64,000 nucleotides of DNA from Enoplosus armatus (GCF_043641665.1 NC_092182.1:16755456-16819455), one strand, 5' to 3'; counted from the stretch's first letter, positions 13,144 through 27,140 are shown. Numbers and translations are program-made. The notes: generated from the sequence alone by a model not told the origin.

Positions 13144-13199
13144 GCTGTTGGGGAAATGTAATTTGGTTTCTGGACATGGATACCTAAGATTCAAAGTTG

Positions 13200-13660
13200 T
13201 AGCCAGTGAAATAAGTATAAGTAAGTACACTTACTCAAGTGCTGAATTGAAGTACACTTTTGAAGTATTTTAAATGAGTATTTCCATTTCCAGCTTCTTT
13301 AAACTTTTAATTTTCTATATGTTTGCTCCACTACATACATGTAACAGCTGTTGTTACTAGTAACTTCACAGATCATCACAGAACATATGACAAGCTTATA
13401 AAATGTGATGTAATACTGCTGATTAAACTGCCCATCAGTGTGCAAGGCAATTATTTAGCTCCACCTCTACAACATTAAAATGCTTCTTACATATTAATGC
13501 ACCAGTAATAATAATTCAATGATGAAAAGGGCCATTCTGCAGCATTATGAGTACTTTTACTTTTGAATTCTGTTGATATTTTTTTATATCTGAAGCTAAT
13601 TTCTAAAAGCAAAATCATCAAATCATCTTTGAAACTGGTTAACTATGCAGTAGTCCTGCA
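13200..13660. repeat. Dispersed fish repeat, degenerate
   Basis: AT-rich segment with AAGTACACTTACTCAAGT, TGCTCCACTACAT and the stretch GCAGCATTATGAGTACTTTT. I recognise these as parts of a very common fish interspersed repeat rich in GTACTT/AAGTAC motifs. Neither terminus is intact and there is no coding sequence. Class uncertain. Confidence 0.5.
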
Positions 13661-16600
13661 CTCTGTATAAAATAACCCTGTTTATTTCTTTAGTCTCTGC
13701 CTCTGGTGGATCCCCATGACTGGATTTTTTAGCTGCCAAACTGTGTTGAATTTCTCACACTATAGTGCTGCACCAACACTCTTCACTTCCGCTGGTCTGC
13801 TCAAGTGTCAAGTACACAGAGTCTAAATCAACCAGATAGACTTAAAATATGTCTATCCGCAATTGATCCTGAAGGATCAGTGTCCACCCCCGAGCAAACA
13901 GCAGTTTCTCATAGCACTCACCTCCCAGCCAACCAGGACTGTTGAAACTATGTGTGCAGACAGCCACATTAATCACACTCCTTTTAAAGCTCTATGTTTC
14001 AAATACAGCCTCTGTGTGTGTATGTGTGCGCGTGCTTCTATCTGTCACCGGTGCAGAACTCCCTTGCAATGCCTCTCCTCTAACAGAACGCAGTTTTGCG
14101 GCATGAAAGACAAACAACTCATGCACACACACCGCGCAAACACACTTGCGCACGCACGCACTTCCACACTACTTGAACCCTGGGGCAGAATGCCAAAGAG
14201 CTGGAGGAATGTGACCCGGTGACCTTGGCTTGCAGACTTCCACATGGAGACCGGACACTAGGATGGTGTGCATCGGAAGAGGAGGCCAGAATAGCTCCGG
14301 TGTCCGGTAACGGCAGACAGACTCTGTTTGTAAACTGTGGCCATATGACACACTGAGAGCCCGCAGTGCACATGTATATGCACAGACCCACAGGTGATGG
14401 AAACACATGTACTCGTGTCCAGAGGTTAGGAGGCGGGCGATGATAGGTGACATGAATAAGGGGTGCTTACTTTGAGCTTGGTACGTATGTTTTGTCCTGT
14501 ACTACACTGGGTTAACCTTGCAGCCACACATTTTTCTGCTTTCATAAATCCTGACTTTCCTGTTTGACGTTTCAAGTTTTTTTCCTTTTCTTTAAATACA
14601 CGCTTAGCACAGAGAGAGGCCAAGTTTGACTCATTCAGTAGTACTTCAATCTGCAAAATCTGTCGGTATAAAACAAGTGTCAAAGTATTCCAATAAGAGA
14701 AAAAAAGATCCTATGTGTAGGTGGACATAGAATTAGCGATGCACATGTATGCACGCTCAGATTGCAAAATGCAACTTTTGCAAATGTTTCTGCACATATT
14801 TACTTACATGACCTGACACACAACGATCTCAGTGCCAAATGGTTGCACAATATGCTGACCTGTTTTTGTGTTCCTTCAGTGAGTGCATGCAGTGGGGATC
14901 CAAGTCATGCATCAATGATGGTGAAGATAAAGTGTACCACAGCTGCTCGACATATATGTGACACTTTTTATAAACTAGACACCGGTGAGTGTATTGTCAG
15001 AGCATCGCAGTAACAGGCTGTGAGTGGCCACATCATAGTTTTAGTGATATGCTTTTAACCAGTTACGCAATCCTCACATTTAATTAATTAATTTAATCAA
15101 AAAAAGGTTTATTTTTTTATCCATTTACTCAAGTGAGGAAACGCTTTGTTTTTCAAAACAGAGAAAACGCTGGACGAAGACGTTCAGTGTAAATCATTTT
15201 TTTTACTCTCCTGCACAGACAGGCCAGGGGTAAACCCCACCCTCTGTGCTCGGCGAAAGGACAGAGATACATGTGACAGATCAGGTCCAACCAGTCACAG
15301 ATGACAAACCTTCAGTGTTGCCCCACGATTATCTGACAAACATTTGAGCCCTCAGCAAAAGTCTGGCTTTGAAGAAGTTTGATTTCTTGATAAAGCAACC
15401 AAAATTGTTCATAGTCTAAAAGTCACAACTTGTAAATTAGACTGCTCTGCACAGACGATTCCTTGTTAAAGGTAAAGGAACAGTTTGAGAAACTAATATA
15501 AGGCTCTGTAATTTCATATTTTGTCACTAAGAACATTTATGTTCATATTGTCAGCAAAGAAGCATCAAGTTCACTGTTACAGGTGTGACAGTATTGTATA
15601 GGTTGATTCCAAACACTACACTTACTCATAAAGTACCTGACTCAGGAGACAGTCAGCTTTGAAGCCTCAGGAGGCTGTCTCCAGACCTGTGAGTGTGTTT
15701 GTGCCCTATCAGTCTTGTTGAGCACACAGGTGCAGAGCCTACCTGCGGCAGACGGTCTGGTGCCAATGGGTTGTAAAGCAATCGGTCGGCGGTAATATAT
15801 CCCTCTGCCTATCAAATAGCTAACAGAGCAGGGAAGGAACAGCCTGTTGATCCAGAAACAAACAGCATACAGCCCCCCCCCCATCTGGGTCAGGATGATC
15901 TGTTATGGTCTCTCTCCATCACTGTCAGTCCAGAAACAGACTCCCACTGCCACATACAGACACTCCAGCCGTCCTCCACACTGGGTAGAGTTACCAATCA
16001 CACATTCAGCACTGAAAGTGACCATCTAATTTTGAACTTAACTATTGGAAAGGTCTTATTTAAGACAAAGCTTTGTGGACAGCAGCACTGTGAGTGTATA
16101 TCAGCAGCTGACACTGAATCTTAACAAAGAAGACACTGTATACTTGCAGCTACCAAGAGCAAACAAACCCAGTATAATTTATTTACCGGGATTGATTTCA
16201 ATTATAGCAGACTACAGTATGTCGGATCCGTTTCTGTTCTCTTCAGTCTCTTCAGTTCTCTAGCAGAAGCAACCTGAATCAAGCTGTGCCCGGCGTTACC
16301 CCCACGGCATCTATTCAGGTCAACTATTGAGAGATGCCACTATCACTATGGCAACAAGTAAAACAAACAACGTGTGGGTTTTGTATGTGTATGAAACACT
16401 AGACTCAAATCAGTCAGCCACACAAAATGCAGTTAGTGGGAACAGAAGGAGGTCTGCGCCCAGCTCAAGCTGTACTTCCAACCACGTCCTGCCTTTATGA
16501 GACAGTGTGGGTGGTGGGAGTTTAAAAGCTGTCAGACTTTTTAAAATCCATGTTTACCACAATGGCAAGCTCTGTAAACACGTGGGGTTTGCCACAACAT

Positions 16601-19600
16601 TATTCCAACAAGCCGGCGTGCTTGGATCCAGGGCTCACTGAGGTCTTTCCAATGAGGATCTGATTTGACTCCAGGATGAGCTGGCTCCTAACTGTTTAAC
16701 TTTTCCCAGGCTTTTGGTAACATTGTGGCACGGAACAATAACAGGTCATGTTAGCTTTGAGATGATAATTCAGTCGTTGGTTTAAGGCCGGTCTTTGAAA
16801 CCTTTTGCACAGGTGTTTCATTTCAAAATATGCAATATTCTCTAAACCTCCAGTGCTGTACGGCTCTTGTCCAGTTGTTCTTCTGTCACTAGTTTTCTGC
16901 ATCGGGCCTAGCTGAGTAACACTAGAGCTGGTGCCTGCTCTTAATTCAATACAGTGGTGACAAACGCAACTTGGCCCCTGGGCTGTTGAGTAATCATGTC
17001 ATACACAGCCTGCACTCCAGGAAAGTTTTTTCATTGTGTGTCACTGTGTGGCTTCCGTAGGCAGAGAGGATTTCAACATATCCAATCAGGAAACACCCTT
17101 AAGCCCTGGGAGAGCTGGTCAGAACAGATTTATACCCACCACATGTGTATCGTGCCCCCGGTAAGAGTGCACATGAACTATTCTACCTGTCGTAATCGCA
17201 GGCTCTTATCTTAGTGTCCATAGGAGGGAGGGTTTTATCAGCTTAGCTATACAAGCAGAGTGTACACAAAGTGACCAGGGACACAGTGAGATGAAAACAG
17301 GAAAGAGAGGTCAGGCGCTAAAACTAACAAAACATCAGGTGATACATGCGATCACAACCACTCATGCCGATAGCTAACATGGGGCAAGAACAATAAATAC
17401 TAGAAAGGAGATTGCACCACATTCATGCTCTTTTTCCTAAAGTTCTCTCAGATGTTTTACCCTGGCATGTGAAGGAAAGCTATATCCCTTTCAGGAAGAA
17501 AGTTTGTGTGACCATCACACAGAAATGAACAACCCTGTTACGCAACATGAATAAAACTGATTAGAGATTGCAGCAAAAGAGCAATAACAAACATACAGTG
17601 AGTGTGTGGTCAACTGTGTATATACCGTAACTACAGTTCAAACACAACACGAAACATTCTCTGTAGTTGGAATAACTTACAGAGTCATACATCCTTTTAA
17701 ATGTGGAAAATGAAACAATCAGAACAAACAGAATCACAGTCCTGCAGAGCTCAGTTATTCACTGCTGAAGCATGCTACACACCCTCACTGTAGCAGGAGT
17801 GACACTGGTGACAACGTGCATGACTATAAGCTCTGACAGTGTGCTCTCTGCAGGGTCGTATGTCATGATTTAGATAATTGTGTGTCTACTCTAATCGGCA
17901 GCCAGTCTCTGCGGCTCCAGTCGTGAAATCTGTTGTCAGTGACTTGGACTCTCCACGCTCTCTGCTCTGGCTCAGGGGGCAGGCAGCACATCCTGGAGAG
18001 GAGACCCAGTGTAATGTCGCTGTCCCAGCCGTGTGCCAACCAAACCGCATGAGTCAAGCCTTCGTGGTAAGTGTGGGTGGCTTCTCTCCTGTGACTACTC
18101 CCTGACCCATCTTTCTCAAACTCCCTCACACTCTTCCACTCTAACTCCTTCTTTCCATGTGAATCACCAAGCTGATTTTAGGTGGTGAATGTTTATCCCC
18201 AGGAATTCCTCTTCGCTTCCTGGTCCTGCTTTGACTGAAGGTGTAAATATCACCAATACTACACTGGCTTTGGAACAACATGACACAGCTCTGTTTGCTA
18301 AGCTATAGCTGTGTCACATGAGAGATCCGCATTACGTCACATGGACACGTGCCTATGCAAACACAAAAGGCCAGCAGACAGCAGGGAGTGGTGTTTGTGC
18401 TCTTGTACAAGTAAGGTGTTCGGTGCAGGCCAGCACGTCCATCAGACTTACGTCTTCCCCATTACAAAATCCAGTCCTCCTCTGTGTGTCTGCTGTTGTT
18501 CTGAGCAGCCGGGGACTAGGAAAACACATCTAGGGTCATGTCTGCCTCTCCTCACACAGCGTGCCAACAACATGCTGACACACTCCCATGAAGTGTTGCC
18601 TGTGCTCTGCTGTTCATCCTGTGCTGGCGTTATTTGTCCCACTCTTATGCTTTCAATGACACAGGCGTAAGTGCATGTGGACATACTGTACATGCATGTG
18701 AACACTCATAAACACAAACTCAACACATGCCAGTTTTCAAGATGCTTTATCTACTTCCTATTAGGCCAGCTTCCCAGGGCAGGGAAAAGCCGAGAGGAAG
18801 CAGAGCTGTTGTTGTCTCTCTCGGCTGGGTGCTTCCTGTCCTGATAGAGGGCCGAGTGGAGATATCCCTGAAAGGAGCTGTTGGAACAGGAGAGGGAAGA
18901 GCTGGGTGTTTTGGACCCCTTTCAATGACTTACAATCTTATCTGGCCTGAGTTTGGTATGCATCCACTAGTTGAGCACAGTTTGGGAGAATGTGTAAGAG
19001 CCTCCCCGCTTCCCCTCTCCATTACTAATAGTAAACAATTAGCAGAGCTGCAAATAGCCGCTCATCAGTGGACTTCAATGTAAAAACACCTTTACATTTT
19101 GAATTTTATCATGATTTCTCACCATGCAGAGAATGGATAATCATTTCAACCTTTCATTGTTAGCTCTTAATCTGAAAAGACTTTCACAGGGATTTGTTTG
19201 GTGTTTGCAGCATTCAAGACAGTATTTCAAAGGAGCTACTTTCAGCACTTTAATGAGCATGAACTTAATTAGTGGGTCCTGGTGGGAACACTTTGCAAGC
19301 TCACTTCAAAAAAGACAGCGGCTATGCAGGATAAGCTCAAAGCACTCATTGCAAAGCAGCATATTATTTCATATAAACAGATGGAGTTCATAATATTCCA
19401 CAATGTTTATGTGCCAAACATCTGTTTAAAACTTGATGTTCTTTTCAAATAAACTACCTTTATCTTTTCCCTCTTTCTCCCTGTCATGACCAAGTAGGTG
19501 TGATTACTTTGCTATATATCATTGTATATATCATGAGTCGTCATTTCAAGTCTTCATTTCAACGTGACAGACTCTGCCATCTTGTTCTCCTGTCGCCTTC

Positions 19601-19703
19601 ATCTGCATTTTAAGATGCTTAATTTCAGTTTGAACTCTAATCTGAATAAACATTCAAAGACAGGCCACCTCCCCGTCTGTCTAGTCTGTCTGTCACTCAG
19701 TGT

Positions 19704-19706
<3 letters not shown>
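13661..19706. other. Long non-coding stretch, no gene seen
   Basis: About 6 kb. No open frame carries a recognisable motif. The overlapping frames at 14.0-14.5, 17.9-18.1 and 18.3-18.7 kb occur on both strands and look like chance. No RNA gene or intact transposon is recognised. Confidence 0.5.

Positions 19707-19767
<61 letters not shown>
19707..19767. repeat. (CT)n microsatellite
   Basis: About 30 uninterrupted CT units (61 bp), 36 bp upstream of a TG run. The strand is pure pyrimidine, a mirror-repeat tract. Confidence 0.95.
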
Positions 19768-19768
<1 letters not shown>

Positions 19769-19801
19769 ACGCAATAGAGACTCAATCTGTGGGAAAACGC
19801 A

Positions 19802-19803
<2 letters not shown>

Positions 19804-19841
<38 letters not shown>

Positions 19842-19844
19842 TGT
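19804..19844. repeat. (TG)n microsatellite
   Basis: A TG run with one TA interruption, close to the CT run. Confidence 0.95.
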
Positions 19845-22800
19845 TTGTGGTGGGGCTAATGTAAACATTAGGCTCCTCTTCCTCCGGTCTCCTCATCCTG
19901 TTAGCAGATAAGAGTTACGGAAATGGATATGATTAAATAATGAAGTGAGGAGCTGATGCGTCGAGGCTGTCATTGGTAGGCAGGATAGTCGAGCTTATCC
20001 TTGTCAAGGAAACACGATTGGTAATTGGATGGCCAGCTATTGTCGCCTACAAATGAAGGACACAGATACTGATGTCTCAGACGTCACAGACACACATGCT
20101 CATGGAAAATTACCCACGCTTTAATCTGAAGCTTTGTGCTCAAGTGTATTCCATGTAGTTATTCCAGTGTATTATGGCAGCATTTTAATTAGGCAAGGCT
20201 AATTATTAGGCTGTAGTTAGTCAGAGAGAAACATGTTCAGTGGCTTAATTGTCTGATGTCTGATATGTTTGATCTCCCTGAAAACCCATTGTGGAAACTT
20301 TACATGAGCTGAGGATGTTTTTGCAACACTTTCTCTAAATTCTGATAAACTAGTATTGCTAAACGTGCTGTACTAAACAAGATGTCATTTTTTTTCTTAT
20401 GTAAAATAAGAGACACTGTTAAATATCTTTATTCTTTTGAAAATGTCTTCTGAAGACAGACACGTTCAGGGCCTGGTTCGGGTCATGAGAGATAACACAC
20501 AAGGCTCTTTAAGACGCACTGTGATACTCTTCTTGCGTTAACCACTTTGACATGCGCCCCTATTTAAAGCCAGTCCTTCAGCAAAGGCAGTCTGAAGTCA
20601 GAGGGACACGTATGTGAGTGCGATATCTCTTAGAGAAGTGTAAAATGACACTGTTGTCCTGTGTAGTGGATATCTCAGAGTGTTTTTCACTGAGGGGGAT
20701 TCAGGGAAGACTCCTAATGATGGAGTAATTATGTCAGGAGCTTTGCAGTAAATACAGTTTCAGAAGGAGATCTGTGGGTTGAGGGCATTAAGTATAGACT
20801 ACTGCTCTCCAAAGTGTCGTTTGGAGTGTGGAAAAAATCTGAAAATGAAAATGTTTGACTTAAGCATGTCTGTCTCTCTGTCTGTATATTACCTATGTGT
20901 AAACTCAAGTATCTATGTTTGCACATATTTTTTCATGAGTCAACATGAGTCAATATGAGTTTATGTGCACGTCTGTGTATACAGCAAAGTCTGTTTTTTT
21001 ACTTGACGAGGAAGTAACAAGCACATTGTGCCCCGTGAGCTCGGTGCACACCTCCCACACGCCTTCAGGCTCCAGAGGCCCTTGCAGTGTTTGGTCTGGG
21101 GCGGCTCCCTGGCTGATTTACTTCCTGCCAGGGACCACAGCAGTGCGGGGAGGACAGCGTCTGCAGGGTTTGCCGCAAAGTGCAAAGAAGGCAAGGATAA
21201 ACTGGGATTTCGTGTTAAATTTACAAGCCATAACAACCGTCAATTCTGCATTTCATCACTTCTTCAAGCTGTCTGTCATAGTGACCTTACTGTTTTAGAC
21301 CTACTGTTAGTTCACTGGATGTACAGCAGACCTACAGGACAAAGCATGACCTATGTTTGAGAAACTAAATCAGACCTTGAGAACCAGGAGCTCCACTTGT
21401 TACATGATTTAAAAATAGGGTGCACAGCAGTGATAACCCATTATTTTTCTGCAGAGCTGAGAATAATCTGCTGGCTCCACGATAATTACAGTCCTTATTT
21501 AAACTTGACTTTGAATGTTAGAACCAGAGCTAAATTTACAAAGCAGTGACGGTGGCTCCTGTGAAGCCTCTATTTTGCCTTCTGTTTTGTCTTGGCAGTA
21601 AAACAACGTCACTTTCTATCATTTTTCTGTACACGACACATGAATAACTCTAAGGTACGTTTAATAAACAAACTGATGAAGCGGTGTCTGTCCAGAATTC
21701 ATTGTTCTCCAATATAAAACCATGGGTTAGTGTGACTTTGCATTTACTCTTGAGAAAAGGTACAAATGATGTTGTGATGCAGAGTTGATAGCAGTCTAGT
21801 TATTCATCTGGCTTAGCTTTCAGCATGTAGCCTTAAGGCCCTTATAGTCCTCGTACCCTGACCACTGAGTTTAGGACAGGACTGCATTTCCACCCCCGCA
21901 CAGTTCTCTCCCTGGAGGGCCACATTTCGCCCCAAACATATGCGTCTGCACAGCCAACCTGCTCGTAAGGGATGGAAAATGGGAGCTGGACCTCATCTGC
22001 ATTCTCCTGAAGCCGTAGGCTCACTCGTTAGGAGACTTGTGTGAGCAGTGATCCAGAGCATTTCTGTTGTGAGGAATTAATGTGGCTGCTGCCCAGCGCC
22101 AGATCAGGTAGTCTGGCTGACTTCATCAGGGGCCCTAAATCCATGTGTGAATGGAACAAAAGGCACTCTGACAAAGCACATACTCTGCCCTGAATGACTC
22201 AGTCCCTGTCATCAGGCCCTGCCGCATGCACTCATTCATACGCACACAAATGGGGGAAACAGGACTTGTTCTGCTCGCTGACTGTAGCTCATCTGTGGAC
22301 TGCATCCTTCATTACACATGTGTTTTTCTGTCCTCTTAGTGTACCTAGAGAGCAGTGCTTTCTTAACCCTGTGGCTACTGATTCATACCATACTCCATTA
22401 GAAGTGCCCCCTTTTTGTGGCAAGCCTGTTGATCTCCTTGGTGGACAACATCTGAAATCTTTATCAGCAGAGCCGTGGGGCCTTGGGTCCTGCTGTGTGC
22501 TGGGTTTCTAATATCCCCCATGAGTGAGGCTGAACCAGGAAATCAGGGGAAGAGCAAACTCCCCCAGCAATCAGTTGTTACTTAAGATTAATAGATTGCT
22601 ACATTAAGTGAAGCCCAAACCTTCTTCTCTACAGGCTGACATCAGGAACACCGGAAACCTGGGATATTCATCGGCTAAATGCCAGAAACTCCTGTTTTGG
22701 ACGTTTGAAATACAATACAGGCATTACATTGTGGGGAAACTGGTAATGTATTTCTTCATGAGACCCTCTAGGATTCAATAACGTAGCCAGAACAGAAAAT

Positions 22801-24134
22801 GAAAATGTAGGCAAAAGATAGCTGATGTTCTGTACACTGAATATTAGTTCGGAAACAAGGCATATTAGGAGCCGGTTTCCATCTGTGTCAGTCAATCCTG
22901 AGGAGCTCCAGCGGAGCAGCCTGTGAGCGGAGTTGGCTCTGAACCAGCGGCTGGAGAAAGTCGAACCAGCGTGACGTTCTCCATCACACCACAGCTGTCG
23001 TTTTTCACAGCTTCTCCCCAAACACCAGACACAAGTGAGAGTGTTTGTGTGGATGTCTGTGTATGGGATTATGTATGACTGTGAATGTAATCTAGAGTAT
23101 GTTCCCATTCTTTTTTACTACTTCCCAAAACCCCCAAAATTAATACAGTATGTTACCCACACTAATAACCAGCCTTCATACACAACTTTGATTCAGCCTC
23201 AGTCATAGGATGAGCTCGCCAACAACTCCCCCGGTCTATGTCAAAAGTGATCCTCGGGTCGTGGAGACTAAACACACCCTGTCATCATCAAGGAGGCGGA
23301 CTGGCTCGCTCCACCCATTACTAACAGCAGGCTGTGGCTGCACTTGAACCACTCAACATAAAAATGTCGAGGAGTGATGCAATGATGACTCGTTATTGCT
23401 GCTTTTGATTATATTGCTCTCCAAAATACAAAATACCTGTGTGTGAGGCAATTTACCCTAAAATCCCTCCATTTCCCAGAAGTCCTTGTACCAATACAGG
23501 AAGTGATTAATAACTGAGGCAGCTCGGGAACTGTCAGGAGTTTGGTATGGTTAACAAATAGAAGTGCTTTAATATGGTCGTATTTACATTGTAGCGAGAG
23601 ATGACAGCCCGTTGCCTGGGGATTTGTGTTTTGTTTCCACAGGCAGGAGCCAAGTGTGTGTGGGTCTGCCAGACGAAACCACGATCCAGCAGTAAGACAC
23701 GGCGATGTGTCAGCCTGAGCCTTGGCTGTGGTGCTCACAGCTGCATGCACAGCTCATCTGTGTGAACCATGAGAGCAGGACACAGTCATGTTGAAATGAA
23801 AAGGGGATTCTTTCTGTGGGCTACTGTTGTAATTCTCTGTGGATAATTAAGGATTGATTGACACTTTTTGTACTCAAAGCAGTAAGTTAATGATTTAGCA
23901 TCTTTCTAGAGCCAAGTCACAAATTGTTTTAGAATTAAAAAATACATTAAATCAAGACAGGTCAAATCAGTTCACTCCTAATTACAAAAAACATATTTTC
24001 TTACTTCCTTTGCCTTGAAGATAGTTTTAACTTTATTTGGTTTTGAGATAGCATTTCTGCTTCGACCCAAGTACAATGGAAGTGAATATGATTATGATTT
24101 CTTTCCAAAAGTTTTGAAAAATTGCTTTTAAATC
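19845..24134. other. Non-coding stretch; possible conserved elements near 20 kb
   Basis: No supported gene. The stretch at about 19,920-20,260 is rich in TAATTA/ATTAGG-type homeodomain-like words and free of recognisable transposon sequence, which is the look of a conserved non-coding element. Alignment would be needed to say so. Frames at 20.9-21.4 kb on both strands lack motifs. Confidence 0.4.
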
Positions 24135-24595
24135 AATAGACGTTTTGGGAAATATCCTTATTTGCTTTCTTGCCGAGAGTTAGACGAGAAGATCAATGCC
24201 ACTCTCATGTCTGTACGGTAACTATGAAGGTACAGCTTTCAGCCAGTTAGCTTAGCTTAGCATAAAAACTAGGAACACAAGGAAACAGCTAGCCTGCCTG
24301 GCTCTGTCCAAAGGTAACAAAATCCACCTACCAGCACCTCCAAAGCTCGCTAATTAACATGATTGTTTAATCTGAACAAAAACCGCAGTGTAAAAACATG
24401 TTGCGATGTTAGAGAAGATGTGCCGGAGGTTACAATGAGGTTACAAGGCAACCAGCGGAGACTCCAAGAACTCACTGCAGCCAGCCAAGAAATAGTCACA
24501 CAAAGCCCTGTGACACTGCCTCTGCCTCCAGTCTTTGTGCTAAGCTAAGCTAACTGGCTGCTGACATGAGAGTTAGAGCATCTTATTGCGAGGGG
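24135..24595. repeat. Dispersed fold-back repeat with a perfect 22-bp inverted repeat
   Basis: Positions 24,240-24,261 and 24,539-24,560 are exact reverse complements (22 bp, core CAGCCAGTTAGCTTAGC). Outside them, AAGATCAATGCCACTCTCATG on the left pairs imperfectly with CATGAGAGTTAGAGCATCTT on the right, so the arms extend to about 50-70 bp. The body (AACAGCTAGCCTG, CTCTGTCCAAAGGTAACAAA) is a sequence I recognise as one of the commonest interspersed repeats of percomorph fish. No coding sequence. Related sequence may begin as early as about 23,960. Confidence 0.7.
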
Positions 24596-24881
24596 TTATG
24601 ATCTCAACCCCATATCTGACCATCTGCTGGTGACGGCCATGGGACATGGCTAAAAGCTCTGTAAAAACTAAGAAAGTGTAACTTGTACTAAGAATTTATT
24701 ACATAAGATTATTATATATTCATAATATATTAAAGAACATCTGTGTGTCTATGAAGGTTTGTTTGTGGTAAAAATTACATTAAAAAAAACAACATTCCCA
24801 CTACTCTGGATGACTTTGCTGTGAACAGTTTTTATTAGAATTACTTCCCAATGACAGCTGCATGTCTTAATACCACTTTGG

Positions 24882-25124
24882 TTAAGTAGAAAAATCTCTT
24901 TTTGTAATGTGGGTGAACTCTTTAAGCTGCTTTTTAAAGGTGTCAACAGCGGCCACAGTTTTTATATAAAAAGGGAGCAAGTTGCAGACTTTGCTGGCCG
25001 CAAAATGCTTACAATCACATTTCAATTTTACATAGGGACATCCAGCAAACCTCGGTTTAAACCACTCCTTTGTTAAAAAAAAATGTAAATGTAAACAGAG
25101 CAAACACAAACACAAGTTTAACAC
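24882..25124 (-). mobile_element. LINE fragment, C-terminal end of reverse transcriptase ORF
   Basis: The - strand frame includes ASKVCNLLPFYIKT followed by VDTFKKQLK. This resembles the tail end of the reverse transcriptase polyprotein of CR1/L2/Rex1-type LINEs, where a motif of the form LWNxLPxxI...FKxxLK is usual; the Trp is Cys here. Only this stub remains and upstream sequence is not coding. The assignment rests on the short motif, so the exact family is open. Confidence 0.45.
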
Positions 25125-27138
25125 CAGTTCACTGTAATCTACAGACTAACAAGCTTGACGTCATCTTACTACAACACTGAACCTTCTGCTGCTGTGTTTA
25201 TATCAGTGTGAACTTTGGACGCAGGCTAAATATGCACGTAATTTAATTACCTCAGCAGGCAGGGGCAATCACTGCTGTGACCTCCATGGAGAATAAATCA
25301 TTTACGCTGATGATACAGGTTTTTTTTTTTTCCTCATTTCCAACTAAACTCCACCCTTCCTCTTGGTGAGAGATTCATAGTAATAAGCTGAGAGACTGAA
25401 GCGTCACTTCATAAGTATACCATTGTGTTGGAGTGTGAGCCACAAAGGGAAATTCCTTTCTGCTCCAAGTGCAGCTGAAAGGAAAACGAGCCGAAGGTGT
25501 CATTTTTTTTTGGGAGGCGGGGGGTGCTGGATGTGGTGGATAAATCTCCGTGTGAGTCATGAAGCAGAACCAAAGAAAAGGCAGAGTAATTTTTCCTGTG
25601 CAGGATATCCTCTTTGACACGAGCTCTTTCATCTGCCATCTCAAACTCTCATCAGAGCTGCCTCTGGGTGCTTATCTCCCTCCCTGACTAACTTTTTTCC
25701 CCGTCCCTGACTAACTTTATAAGGAACTTCCTGTGAGTGATGACATCACAGCATGGCTCACAAGCAGAGAGGGGAGGGGAGGGGGAGGTGAAGTGGGAGG
25801 AGAGACAGTTTGGACATCAAGCCTATTTATCCCACTGAATGTGTCTGTTTGGTGGAATATGGAAAGCATTTGAATAACAGATTTACAGATTTAATGCAGG
25901 AATACATATAAACACATGCTCTATTGAACTGATTCATTCTTTCACTTTGTGAAAATGACTATTTCCTGCATCATCCCTCACATCAAACTTTTATATCATT
26001 TTTAATCCAAACTCTGATGCTCATGTAATTAACATTAACACACACAAACTGTAAATCTCACTGAGTTTAACGTTCACCCCTTCCTCTGCTGGTCACGACT
26101 GGCCCAGGGGAATCCCAAAAATGCGCCTGAAATTATAAAGGGGGATTAGCAGGACCCTGGTCCATGCAGGGGCCAAATATGTAATGATAAACCTTTTTGG
26201 GTTGGGGGGACCTCGTGCCCATGCTGTAAAGGATTTACGAACTCAGGCACAAGAACACTCTGTTCTCTCTCCGCACACACCTCTGCTTTCTGCCACTATT
26301 GATTCAGCACACGAGTTGTTTGTAGCCATTGTATCGCTGTGTTTGGTTAGTGTGCATGTCAGTGTTGGGCTTGTATAGTGCGGTTAGGCTAGGTGACATA
26401 CTTAATACAACACCAAAGTAGGCTAAGTGACTGGAAATGGAGGGTGTGAGGGATTGCACGTCTAAGATTATTCATATTTTACCCTGAACTGAAACAAAGA
26501 AAAACCTATGTGTGTTAATCCTGTAGCCTAGGTTATCTAATTACACTGTGTTCAAGTGAACATTATTCCAAGTAAACAGAGAACAGGTCCAGCTAAAAGA
26601 AAATACCCAGGGTGATCTGATAAGCAAGCAGCTAAACAGTCTGGTCTCCATTCTGTTGGCAGCAGAATACTTTGCAGATAAGAGTGTTTCTTTGCCTGCT
26701 GTCTGTATTATCTGCCCCACAGCCATCCCCATTACTGCCTCTGTCTCCCTGCAGATCTGTGCAGTTTACTTTTGACTGCAGCATGCATGCTTGTGGTTCA
26801 TGAAACCACACAGGAGACACATTGGAAGAACAATATAGGGCATAAAATTGAAAGTTTTGAAGGGCTAAACTTACAGGATGACGTTTAACTTTACAAACAG
26901 TATACAATGATGAATAAACATCACACCAATCTCCTTGAGTTGTGTTTTAATGTATTCACAGAGCAGCTGCATGTCTAATAGTTGAGGTGTTTACTGTATA
27001 CCGCAGGTCCAGTTTATCAGCTGACTTGTATCCTTGTGTCCACACCTGCTCCGTCCTCTAAGCTTAAAAGCAGAGACAAATGAAGCGCTGCAGACTTTGA
27101 TCACATCAAGTTAACCTATGCTTAAATTAGCCCTTTGT
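25125..27138. other. Non-coding upstream region of errfi1
   Basis: No gene supported. A compact block at 25,720-25,800 contains ACTTCCTGTGAGTGATGACA, i.e. an ETS-like core next to a TGACATCA CRE/AP-1-like word, about 1.6 kb upstream of the predicted errfi1 start. A regulatory role is only a guess. Confidence 0.4.
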
Positions 27139-27140
27139 GT

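Larger units (their letters stand above)
11227..13199. other. Non-coding stretch with TG microsatellites
   Basis: No supported gene. TG/GT runs create long but meaningless open frames (Cys-Val or Thr-His repeats), including a 242-codon frame at 12,545-13,273. Outside the runs I see no motif or splice-consistent exon. Confidence 0.6.

Noticed and set aside
12545..13273. A 242-codon + strand open frame
   Set aside because: It is kept open by two TG microsatellites that encode Cys-Val runs. The rest has no motif, and the length polymorphism of the runs would break the frame.
19564..19911. A 115-codon frame with long Ser-Leu and Cys-Val runs
   Set aside because: Translation of CT and TG microsatellites, not a gene.
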